Below, in pieces: positions 1 to 8,336 of a stretch of 64,000 bases of DNA. Made by a program: the position numbers and the translations under genes. Numbering within the stretch: the stretch's first letter is position 1; the number at the start of each line of letters is the position of its first letter. The DNA is from Phycisphaerae bacterium (GTDB lineage: Bacteria > Planctomycetota > Phycisphaerae > UBA1845 > JAFGLZ01). The notes under the pieces were generated by a model. It was not told the origin of the DNA. It made no database searches and saw only the letters and a list, made by a program, of their open reading frames with translations. The stretch is taken from NCBI GenBank assembly GCA_016927755.1, contig JAFGLZ010000218.1:16470-80469 (forward strand). Direction: 5' to 3'.

Positions 1-372
1 ATTTTCTCGCACGTGCTCAGGGGGACGTCGATCTCCGACGACAAGCTCTACGGGGCGGTCAGCGTTTACGTGCTCATCGGACTGACGTTCATGACGGCCT
101 ACTCGTTGCTGGAGCACGTGGAGCCGGGCAGCTTCTTCATCGATCACGAGCGCGATCCCGATCGCGTGTTGAGCCACACGGACATGCTGTACTTCAGTTT
201 CGCGACGCTGACGACGGTGGGCTACGGCGACATGACGCCCGTGACGAGCAAGGCGAGGTCTCTGGCGATGCTGGAGGCGATTCTCGGCCCGCTCTTCATT
301 GCGATCTTGATCGCGCGTCTCGTGGGTTCGGCCAGGGCCGGCGGCGCCGCGACGAGGAGCGGCGACGGCTGA
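1..372 (+). CDS. Potassium-channel-type ion channel, C-terminal part (cut by window edge)
   Basis: The frame is open from base 1, so the gene probably begins before the window; the first in-window start is GTG at 13. A hydrophobic segment (about residues 14-33) is followed by a re-entrant pore loop carrying the selectivity filter TVGYGD and a second transmembrane helix near the C terminus. This is the layout of the two-TM pore module (Ion_trans_2) of bacterial K+ channels. The short tail has no RCK or cyclic-nucleotide domain, so ligand gating is not evident. Any upstream helices are out of view. The call is secure for the pore; ion specificity is inferred from the filter only. Confidence 0.85.
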   Translation: MFSHVLRGTSISDDKLYGAVSVYVLIGLTFMTAYSLLEHVEPGSFFIDHERDPDRVLSHTDMLYFSFATLTTVGYGDMTPVTSKARSLAMLEAILGPLFIAILIARLVGSARAGGAATRSGDG

Positions 373-517
373 CCCGGACGACCCGAGCTCACTCGAGTCG
401 GGACAGGAGTGATCAGTCATCAGCGGTGACACGCGCCAGCAGGGTGGAGCGACGGGAGGTCCGGTTCGAACGGTACGGTGGGCCAAGTCGCTTCAGTTCA
501 AGATCGTCGCGGGTCTC

Positions 518-3500
518 GTGGCGATCTTCGTGATCCTGGTGGTCTCGGTGGCGTTGTCGCTTTGGACGGAGGGCCGGGGCCTGCTGCTCAAGGGCGCCCA
601 CCGCCTCCACACGGAAGCGGGGCTCAAGCTGGTCTCCGATCTGGAGACTCGGCTGGCGATGACGGAATCGCTGGCCAGCGCGCTGGCGAACCTCGGCGAG
701 AATCTTCCGCCCGACGAAGCGACGTTCAAGCGGATCGTGCCTCGGCTAATCGACTACGAGGGCAAGGAGGACTTCATCGCGGGGGGCGGGATTTGGCCGG
801 AGCCGAGCGCGTTTCGTCCGGGGCTCGCGAGGCGGAGTTTCTTCTGGGGGCGCGACGAGACCGGCAAGCTCAGATACTACGACGACTACAACGATCCCAA
901 CGGGCGGGGTTATCACGGCGAGGAATGGTATGTTCCGGCGAAGTACCTCTCGCCCGACAAGGTCTACTGGTCGAAGTCCTATACGGATCCCTACTCTCAC
1001 CAGCCGATGGTGACGTGCACGGCGCCGATGATCGCGGACGGTCGGTTCGTGGGCGCGGCGACCGTCGACCTCAAGCTCGAGGGGCTGCGGGACTTTCTCG
1101 CCGAGGAGACAGAGGGGATCGGCGGATACGCCCTCATCGTCGACCGCGACAACCGGTTCATCTCCTTTCCTGATCAGACCCTCGTCAAGTCCGTCGTGAC
1201 GGACACCGCGGAAGGCAAGAAGGAGGAGTTTCCGACGGCGGACGAGTTGGCCGATCGGGACAAGCGGTTCGCGCCCGTGGCCCGGGTGCTGGACGAGGCG
1301 AATCGGTCGGCGATCGACGCGGCTCGTCGGGCCTCGCCGGGGTTCGACGAGCTTACCGCGAAGATCGCCTCGAAGAGCCACGGAATCGGCGAGAAGGAGG
1401 CCCCGATGATGGCGGCCGTGGTCGCCGCGCCGGCGGCGGGCGAGTTCGTGCGTCCTCGGGCGATCTCGCGGTTCCAGCTCGAGGACGATGCGGTGCTCGC
1501 GGAGCCCGTGCTGGTCACCGTCTTTCTGATGCCCGGCGCGCAGTGGAAGGTCGCGACGATCACGCCGGTCAGCGCGGCCACCGCGGGGGTGGTGTCGATT
1601 ACGCGGCGGGTCACGTCGATGATGATCGCCGTCGTGTCGGCGGCCTGGCTGCTCGTCTACGTCGCGGCGCGGGGGCTGTTGATCAAGCCGTTGCGGCAGA
1701 TGACCGACGACCTGCGGACGATCGCGACCGGGGAGTCCGACGCGACGGGGTCGTTGCACGTTCGCACGCACGACGAGCTGGGGGTGCTGGGCTACTGGTT
1801 CAATCAGCGGACCGACCGGCTGGCCAAGACGATGGCGGAGCTTCAGGCGACGAAGGACGGGCTCGAGGTCACGGTCAGCGAGCGGACGGCCGAGCTGAAC
1901 GTCGCGCTCGGCGAGGCCCGGTCGATGGCCGAGTCGCTCCGAAGCAGCGAGGCGCACATCCGGGCGATCCTGGAGGCGGCCGCCGACGGCATCATCACGA
2001 TCAACGAGCAGGGGGTGATCGAGACCTGCAACCCCGCGGCGCAGAGGATCCTCGGGTACGACGCGGAGGAGATGATCGGACATCCGATCGGCATGCTGCT
2101 GCCGGGTCGGGACGAGGCGCGATCGAACGAGTTGATGGCCGAGGCCATCGGGCAGGGCCAGGCCGATCTGCACACGGAGGCTACGATTGTCAGGAAGGAC
2201 GGACGGCGCGTGACGATCGAGCTGTCCGTGTCTCGCGTGGCGATGGACGGGCGTCAGCGGTTCATCGCGATGGTGCGCGACGTGACGGATCGCCAGCGTC
2301 GCGAGCGGCTGACGGCGCTTAGCTCGGAGATCGGGAGCCTGCTGACGACGAGCAAAGCGCTGCCGGAGATGCTGCAGTCCTGCGTCGAGGCGATCGCTCA
2401 TTACTTGGGCGCCTCGCTCGTACGGCTCTGGACCGTCGACGAGCAGGCGAACGAACTGCGGTTGCGCGCCAGCACCGGGCTGTACACGCATCTCGACGGC
2501 GCGCATAGTCGCGTTCCGATCGGCCAGATGAAGATCGGCAAGGTTGCCCAGGACCGCCAGCCCCACGTCTCGACCAACCTGTCGGAGGATCCGCTGACGG
2601 ACGATCCGGAGTGGGCGCGGCGCGAGGGCCTGGTCGGGTTCGTCGGAGAGCCGATGACGGTGGACGACCGGCTGGTCGGCGTTCTGGCGGTATTCGCCGG
2701 GCGTGAGATCGAGGATGATTGCGTCCGCACGCTCACCTCGCTGGCGGACGAGATCGCCGTGGCGGTTCAGCGGGACGTTGCCGAGCGGGCCGTTCGCGCG
2801 AGCGAGCAGCAGTTTCGCACGCTGGTGGAGAATATCCCGGGGGTGACGTATCGGTGCCGGATGGACGCGGACTACACGATGCTTTACGTCAGCGACCCGG
2901 TGGAGAGGCTGACGGGGTACCCGCCGGCGGATTTCGTGGGCGACGAGGTCCGGAGCTACGGCAGTCTGATCCATCCGGACGACCGGGATCTCGTGGCGCA
3001 GGCGATCCAGGAGGCCTCGGCCAGGAAGCAGCAGTACAACCTCGAATACCGGATCATCCACAAGGACGGGCGGACGCGCTGGGTCAACGGGCTGGGGCGA
3101 GCCGTCTTCGACGAGGCGGGCAAGGTCGCGTGGCTGGACGGCGCGATCTTCGACGTGACGCACCGCAAGCGGGCTGAAGAGGCGCTGCTAGAGGCGCGGG
3201 AGGCGGCGGAGGCGGCGAATCGCGCCAAGAGCGAGTTCCTATCGAACATGAGCCACGAGCTTCGCACGCCGCTCAACGGCGTGTTGGGCTACGTTCAGAT
3301 CCTCGAGCGCGACCGGAGCATCAGCAAGTCCCAGCGCGAGAGCCTCGAGTCGATCGAGAGTTGCGGCCAGCACCTGTTGACGCTGATCAACGACGTACTG
3401 GACCTGTCGAAGATCGAGGCGGGTCGGCTCGAGATCGAGCCGGCGCCGTGCGACTTCGCGCAGCTCCTCAAGAGCGTCTCCGACATCATTCGCAGCCGGG

Positions 3501-4621
3501 CCGAGGGCAAGAGGCTGAGCTACGCCATGGACGTCTCGCCGGAGGTGCCGCGCGGCGTCTTGACCGATGCGTCGAAGCTTCGGCAGGTGCTCGTCAATCT
3601 TCTGGGCAACGCGGTCAAGTTCACGGCCGCGGGCTCGGTGACGATGAGCGTGCGTGAGCAACCCAAGGGACGCCTGCACTTCGAGGTTCGCGATACCGGC
3701 GCCGGGATCGCGGCGGACAAGCTGGAGGAGATCTTCGACCCGTTCAAGCAGGCCGAGGCGGGCAAGGCGAGCGGCGGGACGGGCCTGGGTCTTGCCATCA
3801 GCCGGCGGATCGTGGAGGCGATGGGCGGCCGATTGGCCGTCGAGAGCGAATTGGGCCAGGGGAGCTGCTTTTCGATATCCCTGCCGCTGATCGAGGCGGA
3901 GGAGGGCGAGATCGCCAAGCTGAGCGCCGAGTTGCTGTCGGACAGACGGGACTGGGTCTTGGCTCCGGGTCAGGACGTGACCGTCCTGGTCGCGGACGAC
4001 CGCGAGGCCAATCGCGATATCCTGGTCAAGTTCCTCGAGGGGGCGGGCTTCAAGACGGTGCAGGCGGTCAACGGGGCGGAGGCGGTCGTGAGGCTCCGGG
4101 AACACAGGATGCCGCTCGTGCTCATGGACCTTCGCATGCCGGAGATGGACGGGCTGGAAGCGACGCGCATGATCCGCGATGATGCGGAATTGAAGGACAC
4201 GGTAATCATCGCCGTGACGGCGAGCGTGTTCCACGACGCCCGCGAGCGGGTCATCGAGGTCGGGTTCGACGACTTCATCGGCAAGCCGCTCCGGGCCTCG
4301 GAGGTCTTCGCCAAGATCGAGAAGCACCTGCAGGTAACGTTCGTTGACCAGCGCGCCGAGCCGGACGAGGCGTCGGCGGGGGGCCAGGCCGGACCGATCC
4401 CGACGGACGTCGCCCACGACGCGGCCCGACGACTCCGGGACGCGGTGGAAGGCGGCAACATCACGGCGCTGACGGCACTTGCCGCGGAGCTGACCGCGCG
4501 ATCCGACGGGGGGAGCGTCTGCGGGGATCGAATCGAATCGCTGGCCAAGACGTTCGACTTCGACGGCCTGCTGAAGCTGGCGGAGGAGCTCGAAAGGACA
4601 GGGGACGACGGGGGTCCGTAA
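518..4621 (+). CDS. Hybrid sensor histidine kinase (Cache-HAMP-PAS-GAF-PAS-HisKA-HATPase-REC)
   Basis: Membrane sensor kinase of 1367 aa from GTG 518. Order: N-terminal TM, periplasmic dCache-like region (about 40-350), TM (366-390), HAMP, PAS (about 480-590), GAF (about 615-760), PAS (about 766-890), HisKA with phosphoacceptor His913 in SHELRTPLNG, HATPase_c with N box NLLGNAVKF and G boxes DTGAGIA and GGTGLGLA, and a receiver with phospho-Asp1204 in LMDLRMPEMDG. About 90 residues follow the receiver; they have HPt-like length but no clear HPt motif. The annotated GTG falls inside the first TM helix. The frame stays open back to 413 and encodes a basic segment leading into that helix, so the true start is probably the rare codon ATC at 419, 9 nt after GGAG. 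The kinase probably feeds the three receiver proteins that follow; the next gene starts 3 nt downstream. Confidence 0.93.
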   Translation: MAIFVILVVSVALSLWTEGRGLLLKGAHRLHTEAGLKLVSDLETRLAMTESLASALANLGENLPPDEATFKRIVPRLIDYEGKEDFIAGGGIWPEPSAFRPGLARRSFFWGRDETGKLRYYDDYNDPNGRGYHGEEWYVPAKYLSPDKVYWSKSYTDPYSHQPMVTCTAPMIADGRFVGAATVDLKLEGLRDFLAEETEGIGGYALIVDRDNRFISFPDQTLVKSVVTDTAEGKKEEFPTADELADRDKRFAPVARVLDEANRSAIDAARRASPGFDELTAKIASKSHGIGEKEAPMMAAVVAAPAAGEFVRPRAISRFQLEDDAVLAEPVLVTVFLMPGAQWKVATITPVSAATAGVVSITRRVTSMMIAVVSAAWLLVYVAARGLLIKPLRQMTDDLRTIATGESDATGSLHVRTHDELGVLGYWFNQRTDRLAKTMAELQATKDGLEVTVSERTAELNVALGEARSMAESLRSSEAHIRAILEAAADGIITINEQGVIETCNPAAQRILGYDAEEMIGHPIGMLLPGRDEARSNELMAEAIGQGQADLHTEATIVRKDGRRVTIELSVSRVAMDGRQRFIAMVRDVTDRQRRERLTALSSEIGSLLTTSKALPEMLQSCVEAIAHYLGASLVRLWTVDEQANELRLRASTGLYTHLDGAHSRVPIGQMKIGKVAQDRQPHVSTNLSEDPLTDDPEWARREGLVGFVGEPMTVDDRLVGVLAVFAGREIEDDCVRTLTSLADEIAVAVQRDVAERAVRASEQQFRTLVENIPGVTYRCRMDADYTMLYVSDPVERLTGYPPADFVGDEVRSYGSLIHPDDRDLVAQAIQEASARKQQYNLEYRIIHKDGRTRWVNGLGRAVFDEAGKVAWLDGAIFDVTHRKRAEEALLEAREAAEAANRAKSEFLSNMSHELRTPLNGVLGYVQILERDRSISKSQRESLESIESCGQHLLTLINDVLDLSKIEAGRLEIEPAPCDFAQLLKSVSDIIRSRAEGKRLSYAMDVSPEVPRGVLTDASKLRQVLVNLLGNAVKFTAAGSVTMSVREQPKGRLHFEVRDTGAGIAADKLEEIFDPFKQAEAGKASGGTGLGLAISRRIVEAMGGRLAVESELGQGSCFSISLPLIEAEEGEIAKLSAELLSDRRDWVLAPGQDVTVLVADDREANRDILVKFLEGAGFKTVQAVNGAEAVVRLREHRMPLVLMDLRMPEMDGLEATRMIRDDAELKDTVIIAVTASVFHDARERVIEVGFDDFIGKPLRASEVFAKIEKHLQVTFVDQRAEPDEASAGGQAGPIPTDVAHDAARRLRDAVEGGNITALTALAAELTARSDGGSVCGDRIESLAKTFDFDGLLKLAEELERTGDDGGP

Positions 4622-4624
4622 GCG

Positions 4625-5614
4625 ATGGCAGACGAAGGCACGACACCGGCGGTCGGCGCGGGTCGCCAACCCGAGCGAATCCTGCTCGTGGACGATAACC
4701 CCACGAACCTGCAGGTGCTGTTCAAGATGCTGGACGGCCGGGGATACGAGCTTCGCATCGCCAAGACCGGCGAAGACGCCCTGGCCATCGCCTGCGACGC
4801 CCGGCCGGCGCTGATCCTGTTGGACATCATGATGCCGGGCATCGACGGGTACGAGGTCTGCCGGCGCCTCAAGGAGGACCCGACGACGCGCGATGCGACG
4901 GTCATCTTCCTGTCGGCGCTGGACGAGACGAAGGACAAGGTGCGAGGGCTGGAGCTGGGCGCGGTCGACTACGTCGCCAAGCCGTTCGACGTGGAGGAGG
5001 TGATCGCCAGGGTGGAGACCCACATGGCCCTGTACCGCGAGCGGATGAGCTTGTCCCAGGAGAACAGGGACCTGCAGGACAAGATCGCGGCGATCGGTCG
5101 GCCCGGGGGGCGACTGGAGGGTCTCGACGACGAGGGGATCGAGGCCCTGATCCGGTCGGGCGAGGGCGAGGGGCTGGAGTTCAAGTCGACGCTCCGGTGG
5201 AACCTGAAGGCCGACAAGGCGGGCAAGGAGATCGAACTGGCTTGGCTCAAGACCGTGGTGGCGTTCCTGAATACGGACGGCGGCATGCTGCTCATCGGCG
5301 TGGAGGATGACGGGCACGTTCTCGGCCTCGAGCGGGATCGGTTCCCCAGCGAGGACAGGTTCCTGCTGCACGTGAACAACCTGCTGCGAGAGCACATCGG
5401 CCTGGAGTTCTCTCGGTTCATCCACTTCGGGCTGAAGTCGGTCGCCGGCTGTCGCGTGTTGGTGGTGGCATGCGACCGCTGTCCCGACCCGGCCTTCCTG
5501 AAGAAGGGCGACGACGAGGAGTTCTACATCCGCGTCGGGCCGGGCAGCCGGAAGCTGTCGACGAGCGAGGTGCTCAGCTACCTGAAGACGCGGAGTCAGG
5601 GCGGCATTCGGTAA
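4625..5614 (+). CDS. Response regulator with AlbA_2 (Schlafen-type) output domain
   Basis: 329 aa. Receiver domain at about residues 18-135: acidic pair in LLVDDNPTN, phospho-Asp67 in LLDIMMPG, and Lys119 in YVAKPF. A short helical linker (136-165) leads to an AlbA_2 / Schlafen-type domain at about 178-320, with GEGLEFKST at the entry and FLNTDGGMLLIGVEDDG as the core signature. AlbA_2 domains are usually found next to helix-turn-helix modules and are thought to bind nucleic acid or act as nucleases; as the output of a receiver they are unusual. No HTH is visible. The gene lies 3 nt after the hybrid kinase, so they are probably co-transcribed. Domain identity is secure; the biochemical output is unknown. 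Confidence 0.85.
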   Translation: MADEGTTPAVGAGRQPERILLVDDNPTNLQVLFKMLDGRGYELRIAKTGEDALAIACDARPALILLDIMMPGIDGYEVCRRLKEDPTTRDATVIFLSALDETKDKVRGLELGAVDYVAKPFDVEEVIARVETHMALYRERMSLSQENRDLQDKIAAIGRPGGRLEGLDDEGIEALIRSGEGEGLEFKSTLRWNLKADKAGKEIELAWLKTVVAFLNTDGGMLLIGVEDDGHVLGLERDRFPSEDRFLLHVNNLLREHIGLEFSRFIHFGLKSVAGCRVLVVACDRCPDPAFLKKGDDEEFYIRVGPGSRKLSTSEVLSYLKTRSQGGIR

Positions 5615-5784
5615 GCGAGTCTCGCGCTGCATTCGGGGGGGGCGTGGGACAACGCCCGATGAGCCTTCTGATATGGAACGAAGCACGGGTCCGCGGAACG
5701 CCTGGCTGACTCAGGATGATGCGTTCGCCTAGTCCGTGGGTTTCTCAGTCGAACGGTCTTCCTGTGCGGACCCATGCCACCCGC
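5614..5784 (+). repeat. Dispersed intergenic repeat, copy A
   Basis: The gap after the stop codon at 5614 is similar, in inverted orientation, to 45781-45968. Best-matched blocks: CACGGGTCCGCGGAACGCC near 5683-5702, the preceding CTTCTGAYATGGAACGA block, and GCGGACCCATGCCACCCGC at 5766-5784. The spacing between blocks is equal to within 1 nt in the two copies. The 5' edge coincides with the end of the upstream gene in both. The element contains an ATG at 5774 that could be mistaken for the start of the next gene. Confidence 0.7.
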
Positions 5785-5812
5785 CGGGATCGGCGAGATC
5801 ACGAGCGATTCG

Positions 5813-6928
5813 ATGGCATCTCCACAGATTCAGAAGACGCCGGGTGAGCTCGTCCTGCTCGTGGATGACAATCCCACGAATCTGCAGGTGCTGCATCAGA
5901 CGCTGGACGGTCGCGGGTATGACCTGCGGGTCGCGCGGAACGGCGAGGACGCCTTGGCGCTCGCCCGAAAGGTCAAGCCGTCGTTGATCCTGTTGGACGT
6001 GCTGATGCCGCCGGGGATCGACGGATACGAGGTGTGCCGCCGGTTGAAGGCGGATACGGATACGAGGCGGATCGCCGTGATCTTCCTTTCCGGGCTGGAA
6101 GGCGCGGAGGACAAGGTCCGCGGATTCGAGGCCGGGGCGGTGGATTTCGTGACGAAGCCGTTCCAGGCCGACGAGGTGATCGCCCGCGTCGAGACGCATC
6201 TGACCATTCAGCGTCTGCAGCGGGAGCTGTCGCAGGCGAACGAGGCGCTGACGTCGATGAACGAGGATTTGGAGCGGAAGGTGAGCCAGCGGAGCGCGGC
6301 GTTGCTGCGGAGCCGCGATGCGGTCATCTTCGGTCTGGCCAAGCTGGCCGAGTCGCGCGACGAGGACACCGGGCTGCACCTCGAGCGGATCTGCAGGTTC
6401 GTCGAGATCCTGGCTGGCGAGTTGGCCAAGACGGACCCGAGCGTGGACGAGGAGTACATCGAGACGATCAGCAGGACCGCCGCGCTGCACGACATCGGCA
6501 AGGTGGGCATTCCCGACGGCGTTCTGCTCAAGCGGGGGCAGTTGAGCCCCGAGGAGCGGCAGGTCATGGAGCGGCACCCGTGCATCGGGGGCGACACGCT
6601 CATGGGGATCAAGCAGCGCTGGGGCGACGATCCGTTTCTCGTCACGGCCGCTCAGATAGCCTTGGGTCACCACGAGCAATGGGACGGCAGCGGCTACCCG
6701 TACGGCCTGAAGAGCGAGGGCATCGCCCTGTCGGCGCGAATCATCGCCCTCGCCGACGTCTACGATGCCTTGACCAGCAAACGGGTGTACAAGGAGGCGC
6801 TGTCTCACGAGGAGGCCCGCGCGATGATCGTCGAGAAGTCCGGGACACATTTCGATCCGCGCGTCGTCGAGGCGTTCCTGGGAGTGGAGGCCGAGTTCCG
6901 GCGGGTTGCCGCGGAGCTGCGGTCGTAG
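5813..6928 (+). CDS. Response regulator with HD-GYP domain (c-di-GMP phosphodiesterase)
   Basis: 371 aa from ATG 5813. Receiver at about 11-130 with phospho-Asp62 in LILLDVLMPP and Lys116 in TKPF. A helical segment (131-170) links it to an HD-GYP domain with the HD pair His226-Asp227 in ALHDIGKVGIPD, HHEQWDGSGYP (GYP at 294-296), and the downstream ALADVYDALTSKRVYK signature. All hallmark residues for hydrolysis of cyclic di-GMP are present. An in-frame ATG at 5774 would add 13 residues but lies inside the dispersed repeat, so the later start is preferred. The regulator lies between two other receiver proteins and shares the LMPPGIDGYEVC loop, with one extra Pro, with the following gene. Confidence 0.92.
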   Translation: MASPQIQKTPGELVLLVDDNPTNLQVLHQTLDGRGYDLRVARNGEDALALARKVKPSLILLDVLMPPGIDGYEVCRRLKADTDTRRIAVIFLSGLEGAEDKVRGFEAGAVDFVTKPFQADEVIARVETHLTIQRLQRELSQANEALTSMNEDLERKVSQRSAALLRSRDAVIFGLAKLAESRDEDTGLHLERICRFVEILAGELAKTDPSVDEEYIETISRTAALHDIGKVGIPDGVLLKRGQLSPEERQVMERHPCIGGDTLMGIKQRWGDDPFLVTAAQIALGHHEQWDGSGYPYGLKSEGIALSARIIALADVYDALTSKRVYKEALSHEEARAMIVEKSGTHFDPRVVEAFLGVEAEFRRVAAELRS

Positions 6929-6942
6929 CGAGGACGGAGTTC

Positions 6943-8205
6943 ATGACCAACGATCAATCCTCGGCCGATGCGCATCGCAGCGACCCCGAGCGGGTGATGC
7001 TCGTCGACGACAATCCGACGAATCTGCAAGTCTTGCACCAGACGCTCAGCGGGCGAGGGTACGAGCTGCGGATCGCCAAGAGCGGCGAGGACGCCCTGGC
7101 GATCGCGCGGAAGGCCCGACCCGCGCTGATGCTCCTGGACATCATGATGCCGCCGGGCATTGACGGTTACGAAGTGTGCCGGCGTTTGAAGGCCGATCCG
7201 GAGACGCGCGACGTCGACGTGATCTTCCTGTCGGCGCTGGACGACACGAAGGACAAGGTCAAGGGCCTGGAGTTGGGGGCCGTGGACTACATCGCCAAGC
7301 CGTTCCAGGCCGAGGAGGTCATCGCGCGGGTCAACACGCACCTGACGGTGCATCGTCTGCGGCGGGACCTGGCCAGGAGGAACGATGATCTCGAGGCGGC
7401 CAACGCCCGGATCGAGGCGGCCAATGTTCGGATGAAGCGCGATCTGGAGGCGGCGGCCAAGGTCCAGCACGCGCTGCTGCCCACGGAGCTGCCTGAACTG
7501 CCCGGGGCGAGGTTCGCCTGGCGGTATCGGCCATGCGAGGAGCTTGCGGGCGACTCGCTCAACGTCTTTGCCGTCGACGACGGGCACGTCTGTATGTACG
7601 TGCTGGACGTGAGCGGGCACGGGGTGCAGTCCTCGCTGCTGTCGGTGTCGGTCACGCACAGTCTGGCGCTCTATTCGGATCGCTCGTCGCTGATCAGGGA
7701 GCCGAGCGGCGACGGGTATCGTGTCGTCGGTCCGGCGGAGGTGGCGCGCCGGCTGAACGAGATCTACCCGATGGATTTCGAGGGCGGGGCTCCGCTGTAC
7801 TTCACGCTGAGCTACGGCATCCTGGACACGCGGACGGGGGTCTATCGCTACGCGACGGCGGGGCACCCGGGGCCGATCGTCCTGCCCGCGGGGGGCGCTC
7901 CGCATTTCACGGACTGGCCGGCGACGCCGATCGGGACGCTGCGGGGCGCGGAGTACGAGGAGCACGAGCTGCGGCTTGACCCGGGCGATCGGCTCTATCT
8001 GCATTCGGACGGCGTGACCGAGGAGCAGAACGGCCGGAAGGAGCAGTTCGAGCGAGACCGGCTTCTCGCCGTCATCGAGCGGTCGCGCCAGTCGTCGCTC
8101 GACGAGAGCCTTGACGCGATCATCCGGGAGGTCGTCAGTTGGCGGGGCGACGACCACTTCACCGACGACGTCTCGCTTCTGGCCGTCGAGATCACCGATC
8201 GGTAG
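6943..8205 (+). CDS. Response regulator with PP2C/SpoIIE-type Ser/Thr phosphatase output
   Basis: 420 aa, ATG 6943 preceded by GGACGGAG. Receiver at about 17-135 (Asp66 in LLDIMMPP), a Glu/Ala-rich coiled coil (about 140-180, with an internal EAANARIEAANVR repeat), then a PP2C_SIG / SpoIIE phosphatase domain with the metal-site motifs LDVSGHGVQSSL and DDVSLLAVE near the C terminus. This RsbU-like architecture usually dephosphorylates an anti-sigma-factor antagonist in partner-switching pathways. No antagonist or anti-sigma gene is present in the window, so the target must lie elsewhere. The 14-nt gap to the HD-GYP gene implies co-transcription. The receiver is a close paralogue of the two preceding ones. 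Confidence 0.92.
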   Translation: MTNDQSSADAHRSDPERVMLVDDNPTNLQVLHQTLSGRGYELRIAKSGEDALAIARKARPALMLLDIMMPPGIDGYEVCRRLKADPETRDVDVIFLSALDDTKDKVKGLELGAVDYIAKPFQAEEVIARVNTHLTVHRLRRDLARRNDDLEAANARIEAANVRMKRDLEAAAKVQHALLPTELPELPGARFAWRYRPCEELAGDSLNVFAVDDGHVCMYVLDVSGHGVQSSLLSVSVTHSLALYSDRSSLIREPSGDGYRVVGPAEVARRLNEIYPMDFEGGAPLYFTLSYGILDTRTGVYRYATAGHPGPIVLPAGGAPHFTDWPATPIGTLRGAEYEEHELRLDPGDRLYLHSDGVTEEQNGRKEQFERDRLLAVIERSRQSSLDESLDAIIREVVSWRGDDHFTDDVSLLAVEITDR

Positions 8206-8251
8206 GTTACTCTGAGGTGGGACACACGCGGTTGTTGGCGAATTCGCGTCC

Positions 8252-8271
8252 CCCACCGCTAAAGCGATGGG
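8252..8271 (+). other. Hairpin between genes (possible terminator or repeat)
   Basis: CCCACCGCT-AA-AGCGATGGG can pair at 8 of 9 positions. It sits between the phosphatase gene and the Tat protein gene. There is no T-run, so it may be a transcript end, a REP-like element or a processing site; sequence alone does not decide. Confidence 0.4.
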
Positions 8272-8336
8272 CCACCCGGGGGGGAGAGCGGCCGATCGGG
8301 ATTGCATGACTCTCGCTTTGAACTGGGAGGATTGCT

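Noticed and set aside
461..475. GGTTCGAA block resembling a tRNA T-loop
   Set aside because: No acceptor, D or anticodon arms around it; it lies in the N-terminal coding region of the kinase.
746..3163. Very long open frame (805 codons) on the minus strand inside the hybrid kinase gene
   Set aside because: Antisense shadow of a high-GC gene: Arg/Pro/His-rich text with no domains. Similar long shadows lie at 3239-5686 and 6805-8445 (minus).
5774..5812. Upstream ATG start for the HD-GYP response regulator
   Set aside because: The ATG lies inside the GCGGACCCATGCCACCCGC block shared with the inverted repeat at 45781-45968, so it is repeat sequence rather than conserved coding sequence.
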